Source: Bacteroidales bacterium
GTDB taxonomy: Bacteria; Bacteroidota; Bacteroidia; Bacteroidales; UBA932
Assembly: GCA_017469845.1 (NCBI GenBank)
Contig: JAFUFP010000031.1
Location: forward strand, 1-32,793
Reading direction: 5' to 3'
DNA length: 32,793 nucleotides
Shown in pieces: positions 16,139 through 23,007 of the stretch. The translations under genes and the position numbers were made by a program. The notes beneath the pieces were generated by a model. The model was not told where the DNA came from and ran no database searches. It worked only from the letters and a program-made list of their open reading frames with translations. Positions within the stretch are counted from its first letter, which is position 1. Each line of letters starts with the position of its first letter.

Positions 16139-16267
16139 TCCCTTGTTGAGGATGCAGTTTTCGGGAAGCGATTCTTTCCATTCACCCAGGAAGTCATATT
16201 TCTCGGGTACAGTTCAAATGGTTTTGTTCATTGTTTAAATGTTTAATTGTCATTGGTTTTTCTTTTT

Positions 16268-16316
16268 GAGTTGTTAGTTAGTTTATTCTATATATAAGAA
16301 AAATGTGTAACAACTC
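16268..16316. promoter_or_regulatory. inverted repeat upstream of helicase start
   Basis: GAGTTGTTA (16268-16276) and TAACAACTC (16308-16316) are perfect complements separated by 31 AT-rich nt, flanked on both sides by T- or A-rich tracts. It lies 37 nt upstream of the helicase ATG at 16231, where an operator or recombination site could be. Pairing is seen; function is inferred. Confidence 0.4.
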
Positions 16317-16606
16317 AGAAAAAGTGGAAACCATATCTTCTACAGGAGAATAGTCCTGCTACTATAGGAGGATTGAAAGCAAAAGCCAATAAAAGGAAGA
16401 GTGATCCCTTTAGAGGCTGCTGTTGATTCCGGAATGACCGGAAACAAAAACATCTAAAGAGAAGGGACTCCGGTTCGAATTCGGAGTTTGTCGGATTGGA
16501 GGTCATGTGTTTGAATTCCGAAGTCGGAAGATCGAATCCGGATTTGAAAAACGGAACATGTAATGAGGATGAATCCGGAATCAAGATCCTTATCTCTTTA
16601 AATGTT

Positions 16607-16623
16607 GGGGCGGAGCCCCTTTT
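16607..16623 (+). terminator. short GC hairpin with TTTT
   Basis: GGGGC (16607-16611), loop GGA, GCCCC (16615-16619), TTTT to 16623. As a terminator it points in the + direction, although nearby genes are on the - strand, so its role is uncertain. Confidence 0.3.
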
Positions 16624-16626
16624 GCG

Positions 16627-17058
16627 CTAAGAGTTCATCTCGTTGGCCTTCTCCTCATCGTAATTTCTAATGGCGTATATCCGGAAATCCCTGATGTAGT
16701 CATCACGAAGATTCTTCAGTTCGTAGTCTTTGAAGTCTGAACTTCCATCCGGTTCGATTCCGGATTTCGGTTTTCCGGGTTCAAGTGTGACCGAATATAT
16801 CCATCCTTTGAAGCCACCGAGGTCCTGGTCGTCGTATGTGATAGAAACGGATGTATGGAAGAAATCCCTCATGAGCTGCTCAAAGTATCTGTCACGGACC
16901 GATTTCACTCTGATCGAAAGTCTGATCCTGTCCCATTCGATGTCATCCTTGCTTGGAGAATGGAAGTTAATCCAGTTGTGACGGGCTTCGGCTGTTATCT
17001 CTCCGATTGCGTCATAGAGTGAGCGGAGTGAAAAAGAAGGACTGTATATGCTTGTCAT
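16627..17058 (-). CDS. hypothetical protein, 143 aa
   Basis: This 143-residue protein has no signal peptide, so it is cytosolic. It is rich in Arg and aromatic residues with mixed helices and strands (WDRIRLSIRVKSVRDRYFEQLMRDF, in parts) and an acidic/basic C-terminal helix (LRDDYIRDFRIYAIRNYDEEKANEMN). I recognise no family. It precedes the helicase frame on the same strand, 395 nt upstream, and both stop at TAG. This fits common membership of one mobile segment but does not prove it. The ATG at 17058 is the only good start. Confidence 0.62.
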   Translation of the reverse strand: MTSIYSPSFSLRSLYDAIGEITAEARHNWINFHSPSKDDIEWDRIRLSIRVKSVRDRYFEQLMRDFFHTSVSITYDDQDLGGFKGWIYSVTLEPGKPKSGIEPDGSSDFKDYELKNLRDDYIRDFRIYAIRNYDEEKANEMNS

Positions 17059-17277
17059 GGTGTGTTCTTTTCCGCTAAGGTACGATTATTTTCAACTCGC
17101 TTTACCTGTTGGGCCTGTTGGGTTGATTCCTTGACTCAGAAAATGTTTCCAGGAAGGCAAAAAAAGAGTAACGACCTCACGAGTGGAGTCCCGTCCGGTG
17201 TGTCCGATTGTCGGGCCGGAAGCTTTTCCTTGGAGGTGTTCCTTTCTCACGATAAGTTGAGTTGAAAGCAAAAGGAA

Positions 17278-17315
17278 AAGGTGGAGACGGTCAACGCTTG
17301 ACCAATCTCCACCTT
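17278..17315 (-). terminator. strong terminator closing the susC operon
   Basis: An outer 10-bp stem AAGGTGGAGA (17278-17287) with TCTCCACCTT (17306-17315) encloses an inner perfect stem GGTCAA (17289-17294) with TTGACC (17298-17303) and a CGC loop. On the minus strand it is followed by TTCCTTTTGCTTT, and it lies 32 nt after the esterase stop. Confidence 0.85.
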
Positions 17316-17347
17316 CATTCAGTTTCGGGATATTGTCCCTTCGGATT

Positions 17348-18496
17348 TTATTTGAACAGAAGTCTTGCGAATGTATTCAGATAAAGCCTCCAGTTCTTCC
17401 ATACATGGGCATCTTCGCTCACGTACAGAGTATGGGGCATACCGTTGCGTGTGAGAGCCTCATCCAGGATCAGGGATCCGTTGTAGGCTCCGGTATCCTC
17501 TTTGCCCACGCCGATCCAATACAGCTTGTAACCGGCCTTCTTGATGCCTTGGAGGTCACTGTCGAGGTGGTCGCTGTCGCGGATTCCGCAGCTCAGGGGG
17601 CAGATGTAGCCGAATACTCCGGGGAAGAGGATGGTGGCTGAAGTGGTATGTCCTCCACCCATGGAAAGACCAGCTATCGCACGTGATTCCGCTTTGGGGA
17701 TTGCACGGTATTCCTTCTCGATGAAAGGAACAATCTCTTTGACGAGACTGGTGACGTATGCATTGGCGGTAGCGGGATTGTTGCGGTCGAGGGTGATGGT
17801 CTCAAGACCGAGAGTGTTGGCGGCTCTCTGGTTGGGGTTTCCGTTGGGCATGACCACTATCATGGGTTTGGCGAGGCCTTTCTCGATAAGGTTGTCCATG
17901 ATCTGGGCTGCGCGTCCCATGCTTGTCCATGCCTCCTCGTCTCCGCCGCCTCCATGAAGGAGATAAAGAACAGGATACTTCTGCTTGGGGTTGTCCTCGT
18001 ACCCGTAGGGGAGATAGACCGTCATACGGCGGCTGATGCCCAGTGAGGGGCTGTCATACCAGCGGTATGTGACCGTTCCGTGTTTCGTGGCCTCGTAATA
18101 GTTCTCGCTTCGCTCTCCGGGTATGAACAGCATATTGAGATAGCGGGTACCGTCACGCTGGACTTTGTCGTTGAGGGGATCGTTCACGGCGACTCCGTCA
18201 ACAATGAAATTGTAAGTGTAAATCTCCGGTTCGGGTGCGTCGAGGGTGATTTCCCAAACGCCGTTGGGACCTTTCGTCATTTCCTCGGTTCCGGTCCAGG
18301 GATTTGCCATCCAGTTGCCTGAAAGCTGAACCCTTGTCGCGTAATTGGCTGAAAGGCGGAAAGTGACTTTGCCGTCTTTAACTTCGGGGGAGACGATTCT
18401 CTGTCCGCCTCCCATAGCGAAATTCGCCAATTCCTGAGCTGACAGTGAGCACACGGCGAGGGCCGCTGCTGCGAATAAAGCAATTAATTTTCTCAT
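17348..18496 (-). CDS. CE1-type secreted esterase with N-terminal E-set domain
   Basis: This 382-residue protein has signal peptide MRKLIALFAAAALAVCSLSAQ. Residues about 35-125 form an Ig-like E-set/CBM48-type domain (VTFRLSANYATRVQLSGNWM). Residues about 135-382 form an alpha/beta-hydrolase of the feruloyl/acetyl-xylan esterase (CE1, 'enterochelin esterase-like') type. The oxyanion-loop start is LLHGGGGDEEAW (about 179-190). The nucleophile is Ser278 in GLSMGG, the acid is probably Asp334 in GKEDTG and the base is His364 in DAHVW. The enzyme would remove acyl or feruloyl groups from polysaccharide in the periplasm or outside. It is the last gene of the susC operon, 33 nt after the GH3 gene, and is followed by the terminator at 17278-17315. 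Confidence 0.9.
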   Translation of the reverse strand: MRKLIALFAAAALAVCSLSAQELANFAMGGGQRIVSPEVKDGKVTFRLSANYATRVQLSGNWMANPWTGTEEMTKGPNGVWEITLDAPEPEIYTYNFIVDGVAVNDPLNDKVQRDGTRYLNMLFIPGERSENYYEATKHGTVTYRWYDSPSLGISRRMTVYLPYGYEDNPKQKYPVLYLLHGGGGDEEAWTSMGRAAQIMDNLIEKGLAKPMIVVMPNGNPNQRAANTLGLETITLDRNNPATANAYVTSLVKEIVPFIEKEYRAIPKAESRAIAGLSMGGGHTTSATILFPGVFGYICPLSCGIRDSDHLDSDLQGIKKAGYKLYWIGVGKEDTGAYNGSLILDEALTRNGMPHTLYVSEDAHVWKNWRLYLNTFARLLFK

Positions 18497-18529
18497 GTTT
18501 AAACAGTGTTTGTGGTTGTTCGTGGATGA

Positions 18530-20752
18530 TTACAGGCTGATTCTTTTTTTCAGTCGGATGTCGGCACTTGAAGCGCCTATCTGTATCTTGGCTTTCTTCC
18601 CGCGGAATGTGAAAGCATGGGCTTCGCTGTTCCATAATTTGAGGTCGTCCGCCGGGATGATCATTTCCACGGTTTTCGATTCTCCGGATTTAAGGGCCAC
18701 CCTTTCGAACCCTCTTAGCCTTTTTGCGGCATCGTCACCCGTGAACTGGGCGTAGAGCTGCACTACTTCCTCCCCGTCTCTGGCTCCGGTGTTCTTCAAG
18801 TCGAACTTCACCACGAAATTCTCACCCTCCTTCTTGATTTTGAGGCGGGAGTATTTGAACGACGTGTAGCTCAATCCATATCCGAAGGGGAAGATCGGCT
18901 TTCCTTTGAAATACATGTAGGTACGTCCGTTCCTGATGTCGTAATCAAGGAGATTGGGGAGATCCAGGATATCGGAAACCCAGGTCTGGGTCGTTCTTCC
19001 GGCGGGATTGTAGTCTCCGAAGAGGACGTCTGCAAGACCGTTGCCGAGTTCCTGGCTGCACTGGGTGAGATGGACAATGGCCGGGACATTGGCGGCTGTC
19101 CAATTGATGGCGAAGGGGAAGCTGCTTATAAGGGCCACGACGGTGTTGTGGTTGGCCTGCCATACCACCTTTATCAGGTCCTCCGTCTCAAGCTGCAGAG
19201 ACCTTCTGTCGAGGGCCTCGCGTCCGTCTCCGGCGACTGTTCCCATCGCCCAGGGAGCCTGGATCGATTGTGCGCCCCAGTCGGGACTGGTGGCGGGATG
19301 GTTCCCTACGCAGACGATGCAGATGTCAGCCCATTTGGCGACTTCCTGTGCAGTTCCGTCGGAATCCCATCTCTGGAATTTCACTTCGATGTCTTCACCT
19401 TCGACCGCGGCCTTGATTCCGTCAAGGGGAGATACGGTATAGGTTGGGAGAGCACCGTACCAGTCCTTGAGGACGGATTCAGCCCTGTTGCCGAGAACGG
19501 CGATCTTCTTGACCTTCTTCTTGTCTATGGGGAGGATGCCTCCTTCGTTTTTCAGGAGCACTACCGACTTTCTGGTCACGAGACGCGCCTTGTCTTTGAA
19601 CTCCTGGCTTTCCCATGGTGCGGCGTTCTCATCGAACTGCATCTTGTCATAAGGACATTCTGCATCTAGGAGCCCCAGTTTGAGCATGGTGCGGAGATTT
19701 CCCTTGGTCCTTTCGTTGAGAAGCTCATCGGATATGAAACCGGCCTCATAAGCGGTTTTCACCTGCTGGAAGTTGGAATCGATGAAACGGGTCAAACCTG
19801 CTTCCAGTGACATGCCGATGGCTTCGTTTATGTCCTTGGCGTAGTTGTGCGCGCTGACCATGAAGCGCAGCGCTCCCGCATCGTTCACTATCGTTCCGTT
19901 CATTCCCCATTCCTTGTTGAGGATATCCTTGATGAATGGATTCGCTTCACAGGGGATTCCGTTGTAACGGTTGTACGCCGTCATCACGGACTGGGATCCG
20001 GCCTTGGCGCCTTTCCAGAAGCCGTATGAGTAGTAATCACGGAACAGTTCATCGTCGAATCTGGAATCCGTTCCATAGCGGTTGTCCTCATTGCTGTTGG
20101 CCAGGAAATGCTTCATAAGAGCGGCTCCCCTCCAATAGGTGGGGTCGTCTCCCTGGATTCCCTTCACCTCGGCGGCTACCATTTCTCCTACCAGATAGGG
20201 GTCCTCCCCGAAGCTTTCTTCCGTACGTCCCCAGCGGGGGTCACGGGCGAGATCGGCATTGGGTGCCCACAAAATGAGGCAATTCCTTCCGCTCATCATC
20301 GAGTAGTATCTGGCTTCGTAGGACATCACATCGCCCACGATGAAGGCCATCTCCCTGTCCCAAGTTTCGCCTATTCCATATGCTTGGGGAAAAGCGGTAC
20401 TGTTCACCATCCGTGGAGGCTGCGGTACCTGGGGAGCGCCTTGACCCTGCTGGCGGGCGGCGCCTTGCTGCTGGAACTGTCCGGCGAATCCGAGGTTGGG
20501 AAGCTGGTTGGAACCTCCCCTGACTATTCCGTGGATGGCTTCTGTGCTTCCGGGATTTGCGATCCCCAGTCGAGGTACACCTTGTCCCACGATTGTGGAA
20601 ATTTTTTCGTCCACGGTCATGAGGGAAACAGCATTGTCGAGCCTTTCTTCCTCAGACAAGGCGGTGTTCTGGAAAGGATACTCGACAGTCTGTGCGCCCA
20701 CAGAGGAGCATAGGGCAAAAAGAAAGGCGGTTATCAATATATGTCTTTTCAT
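18530..20752 (-). CDS. GH3 family glycoside hydrolase
   Basis: This 740-residue enzyme has signal peptide MKRHILITAFLFALCSSVGAQ. I chose ATG 20752 on this basis; the frame opens 48 nt earlier. It has the usual GH3 plan. The N-terminal barrel carries DPRWGRTEESFGEDP, MKHFLANSNEDNR (K214, H215) and nucleophile Asp291 in GTIVNDAGAL. The alpha/beta sandwich starts near RKSVVLLKNEGGILP, and a C-terminal fibronectin III-like domain contains NTGARDGEEVVQLY. It cleaves beta-glucosides or beta-xylosides from non-reducing ends; which one is not decidable. Residues about 91-114 (FQQQGAARQQGQGAPQVPQ) are a Gln/Pro-rich insertion. It lies between the phosphatase and esterase genes of the operon. Confidence 0.92.
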   Translation of the reverse strand: MKRHILITAFLFALCSSVGAQTVEYPFQNTALSEEERLDNAVSLMTVDEKISTIVGQGVPRLGIANPGSTEAIHGIVRGGSNQLPNLGFAGQFQQQGAARQQGQGAPQVPQPPRMVNSTAFPQAYGIGETWDREMAFIVGDVMSYEARYYSMMSGRNCLILWAPNADLARDPRWGRTEESFGEDPYLVGEMVAAEVKGIQGDDPTYWRGAALMKHFLANSNEDNRYGTDSRFDDELFRDYYSYGFWKGAKAGSQSVMTAYNRYNGIPCEANPFIKDILNKEWGMNGTIVNDAGALRFMVSAHNYAKDINEAIGMSLEAGLTRFIDSNFQQVKTAYEAGFISDELLNERTKGNLRTMLKLGLLDAECPYDKMQFDENAAPWESQEFKDKARLVTRKSVVLLKNEGGILPIDKKKVKKIAVLGNRAESVLKDWYGALPTYTVSPLDGIKAAVEGEDIEVKFQRWDSDGTAQEVAKWADICIVCVGNHPATSPDWGAQSIQAPWAMGTVAGDGREALDRRSLQLETEDLIKVVWQANHNTVVALISSFPFAINWTAANVPAIVHLTQCSQELGNGLADVLFGDYNPAGRTTQTWVSDILDLPNLLDYDIRNGRTYMYFKGKPIFPFGYGLSYTSFKYSRLKIKKEGENFVVKFDLKNTGARDGEEVVQLYAQFTGDDAAKRLRGFERVALKSGESKTVEMIIPADDLKLWNSEAHAFTFRGKKAKIQIGASSADIRLKKRISL

Positions 20753-20878
20753 AATGATGGAACTATCTTTTTGCAAAGTCTTATAATCAATGTTTATCAA
20801 GTGCTCAGACCTTTTCCGTGAACAATGTCTCCGAAATCCTCACAAAATAATGAAAATATCGGAAACATCGCTCCGTCA

Positions 20879-22156
20879 TCAGTCCCGGAAACGGCCGTCG
20901 CAATATCTCTTAACGTCTTCCCATCTGTAATAAGGTCCCTCCACGGCTGTCAACTCCGGAATCAGAGTTTCCCTCTCGTTCACGAGAAACTTCACAAGGA
21001 CGGGATCCTTGGCCTTTGTCCTGTAGAAAATCATCTGAAGATTGGCGGCGAAAGGACAATACCATGAAGCCAGCCAATGTGCGGCGGCTTCTTCAGTCGT
21101 CAGGCGGTCTCCGACCCCCTCGAGTCCAAGGTAGCTGCATATGCCCAGGAACGGCCAGTCGTGGCCGAATGTCAGGTCAGCGGCTCTTTTGCTCGCCCCG
21201 GAAATCACCTCGTCCGCCTGGGAGAAAAGGACGTCCGCAAGATCACGGGACAACTTCATGCGCTCGTCTCCGTTCAGGACGGAATTGCACTGGTTCAGAT
21301 AATCATTGAGGAAAACCGACTCGTGAAAACGGTACACGTCCGCGAACGGAAGATACCGGAAAAGATTGTCGTCGACATCGAAAGCTTCGGCCGTCCTGGC
21401 TACCGCAAAAATGCTGTAGTGGAAGAAATACTTGTTCTTGACATATTTTTCCCCGGCCGAGGGGTCCTTGAACAGGGTGCGGAACACCGTCATCGAATCC
21501 GGAAGAACCGTGTACTTCCTCTCGGCGAGGGCTTCCTGAGTTCTTTTCTGGATCGGTGCGTCCGCCGCCTTGGAGATGTAAGCCATATATTTCTCCCCGG
21601 TATCCAGATCGATATCGAGGTCCGGCTGAATCGCGCGCAGTTCACCGGTGAATCCGTTCATCGAGACTATGCATCTGGGAGTCGTGCTCGAAACCGCGCG
21701 AATCTGTTTGCTTCCTTTCTTGAACACTCCCGGGTAGCGCTTGTACATGCGCCGGGCCAGCTGTTGATGTTCGCGGACTCCGCGGGGCGTAAGGCGACCG
21801 TCCATTTCATTGTACTTGGAGAAAAGGTACTTTGTCTCACGCAGCAGGGAATCTCCGGCGGGGGTCAGCTCCACTCCGTCGGCAAGAGCGCTCTCCAGAA
21901 CGTTCCTTACTTCCTCATATGCATAACTGCCCCATTCGCTGCGGGCTCCATGACGTCCGTAGTGACTGATGTAGAATGCTTTGTATCCTTTGGGCGCCTT
22001 CGCGTCGCTTGTGGGATGGAACTCATATGCATGAGTGTTGAATCCTGCTCGCTGCGGGTAGGCTTTCAGGAATTCGGTCATCTCGGGACTCTGTTGTTGG
22101 GCGAAAGCGACTGCAGCCACCATCATGGAGGCTATGATAATGTATAGACGTTTCAT
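20879..22156 (-). CDS. histidine acid phosphatase (phytase/MINPP-like clade)
   Basis: This 425-residue protein has signal peptide MKRLYIIIASMMVAAVAFAQ. I chose ATG 22156; the longer frame begins at a TTG 12 nt upstream. The histidine-phosphatase signature is RHGAR (R68, H69, R72). A second conserved Arg lies in SSTTPR (R161), and the proton donor pair is HD (H332, D333) in GHDWPF. This matches clade-2 enzymes such as multiple-inositol-polyphosphate phosphatases, usually periplasmic or secreted, which remove phosphate from inositol phosphates or sugar phosphates. It is the fourth gene of the susC operon, 60 nt after the DUF3823 gene. It suggests the target glycan or its companion is phosphorylated, an inference from context. 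Confidence 0.88.
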   Translation of the reverse strand: MKRLYIIIASMMVAAVAFAQQQSPEMTEFLKAYPQRAGFNTHAYEFHPTSDAKAPKGYKAFYISHYGRHGARSEWGSYAYEEVRNVLESALADGVELTPAGDSLLRETKYLFSKYNEMDGRLTPRGVREHQQLARRMYKRYPGVFKKGSKQIRAVSSTTPRCIVSMNGFTGELRAIQPDLDIDLDTGEKYMAYISKAADAPIQKRTQEALAERKYTVLPDSMTVFRTLFKDPSAGEKYVKNKYFFHYSIFAVARTAEAFDVDDNLFRYLPFADVYRFHESVFLNDYLNQCNSVLNGDERMKLSRDLADVLFSQADEVISGASKRAADLTFGHDWPFLGICSYLGLEGVGDRLTTEEAAAHWLASWYCPFAANLQMIFYRTKAKDPVLVKFLVNERETLIPELTAVEGPYYRWEDVKRYCDGRFRD

Positions 22157-22216
22157 TGTGCGTGTCAAAATACCGGACCGGAGATTTCCCCGGTCCGGAT
22201 GTTGGATAGGGATACT

Positions 22217-22987
22217 CTACCAGTCCGTAACTTCAGTCACGACACCATTCTCCAATCTGTAAACTGAAGAATAGTTGTAGTAACCTTGGTTGAACGTGTT
22301 GTCTAGACGACCGCCCGTGTAGTGACCGCCGATGGCGGCTATACGGATGTAGTGGGGACGGTTGTATTGGAACTCCTGTAGATTGGCGGGCAGAGTGGTG
22401 TCGACCGAAAGGGACACGGTCTGCTTTTTGGGCTCGAGATTGGTCACGACGGCTCCCGGATCGTTGCCGCAGTAGTTGGCCGACTGCTTGACGAAACGGT
22501 CGGGATAGACGCAGATGCGTACGACTCCGATATTGTTCACCTTGTCAGTGGAGAAGGCCGGTTCAACCGTGAATGTGGCGTTGATCTTTTTCGAAGAGCT
22601 GTCGTATGAAATGTTCACCCCGGAAATCCTGACAAAAGGAGTCACGGTGAAATTCTGGGTGTTGTTTCCCTTCTTCAAAGTGAAGTTGACGGGATCCGCC
22701 ACGAAATTCGCTTTCACTGTGTTCATCTCATAATCTCCGGAGAAGACGAGGGCGTTCTTGTAGGTGCCGTCATTCTTGATGGCCCAACTCTGTGCGACTT
22801 TGTTGTCCCATCCCAGTTCGTATACCGAAAGGGCGTTGCCCTGCTCGGACTGTATTGTCTCACCGGTCAGGGAGTCCACGATCTTGCCTTCGATACTTGC
22901 ATCCCAGGCCTCCTGGTTATCCAGCTTGAACCAGTCGCAGGAGCACACCAGCATAAGAACGGGAATGAGGTATATTAACTTTTTCAT
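22217..22987 (-). CDS. DUF3823 surface lipoprotein of the Sus operon
   Basis: This 256-residue lipoprotein has signal MKKLIYLIPVLMLVCSC (Cys17). Residues about 28-120 are a beta-rich domain (IEGKIVDSLTGETIQSEQG, VYELGW, WAIKNDGTYKNALVFSGDY), and the C-terminal half is a second beta domain (FVRISGVNISY, IRIAAIGGHYTGGRLD). This is the DUF3823 architecture, which typically follows a SusD gene. It is thought to be a glycan-binding accessory protein on the outer membrane, the counterpart of SusE/SusF. It lies 20 nt after susD, in the operon. Confidence 0.88.
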   Translation of the reverse strand: MKKLIYLIPVLMLVCSCDWFKLDNQEAWDASIEGKIVDSLTGETIQSEQGNALSVYELGWDNKVAQSWAIKNDGTYKNALVFSGDYEMNTVKANFVADPVNFTLKKGNNTQNFTVTPFVRISGVNISYDSSSKKINATFTVEPAFSTDKVNNIGVVRICVYPDRFVKQSANYCGNDPGAVVTNLEPKKQTVSLSVDTTLPANLQEFQYNRPHYIRIAAIGGHYTGGRLDNTFNQGYYNYSSVYRLENGVVTEVTDW

Positions 22988-23007
22988 AAATGCAATTTCT
23001 TAAAAGG

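Larger units (their letters stand above)
14426..16231 (-). pseudogene. SF2 (DExH) helicase frame with three in-frame TGA codons
   Basis: From ATG 16231 to TAG 14426 is one uninterrupted reading phase of 601 codons, except for TGA at codons 6, 166 and 180. There is no frameshift and no TAA or TAG. The helicase motifs are spread across the interruptions. They are NKGMTGCGAT (codons 29-38, a Walker-A-like loop without the usual Lys, as in this mobile-element family), IDEWH (DExH box, codons 124-127), ISATPIE (motif III), STCFEGQDI (about 280-287, motif V) and QICGRIR (315-321, motif VI). A 280-residue C-terminal region of unknown role follows. From memory, relatives carry Trp near codon 180 (a ...LPYYELKW-like stretch), so TGA may replace TGG. 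It is called a pseudogene because other genes here stop at TGA; recoding is the alternative. Confidence 0.75.
16232..16626. other. 395-nt spacer upstream of helicase
   Basis: This spacer holds a 9-bp inverted repeat (16268-16276 with 16308-16316), a GGGGC/GCCCC hairpin with TTTT on the + strand (16607-16623) and several degenerate copies of GAATTC/TTCGAA-type sequence. A minus-strand frame at 16315-16584 (89 aa) is Phe/Ser-rich and low in complexity, without domain or signal features; I do not call it a gene. Confidence 0.5.

Noticed and set aside
16214..16231. Alternative start for the helicase in another frame (ATG about 20 nt upstream)
   Set aside because: That frame gives a 19-residue peptide ending in TGA and would need a frameshift to join the conserved LPENCILNKG segment.
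16468..16486. tRNA remnant (T-arm-like CTCCG/CGGAG with TTCGAAT loop)
   Set aside because: No anticodon arm or CCA end nearby; one T-arm-like hairpin is not enough.
16315..16584. 89-aa minus-strand ORF
   Set aside because: Phe/Ser-rich and low in complexity with no signal or domain; likely chance opening in the spacer.
21077..22147. 356-aa + strand ORF
   Set aside because: It lies wholly antisense to the histidine phosphatase gene, whose motifs are clear; it is a shadow frame.
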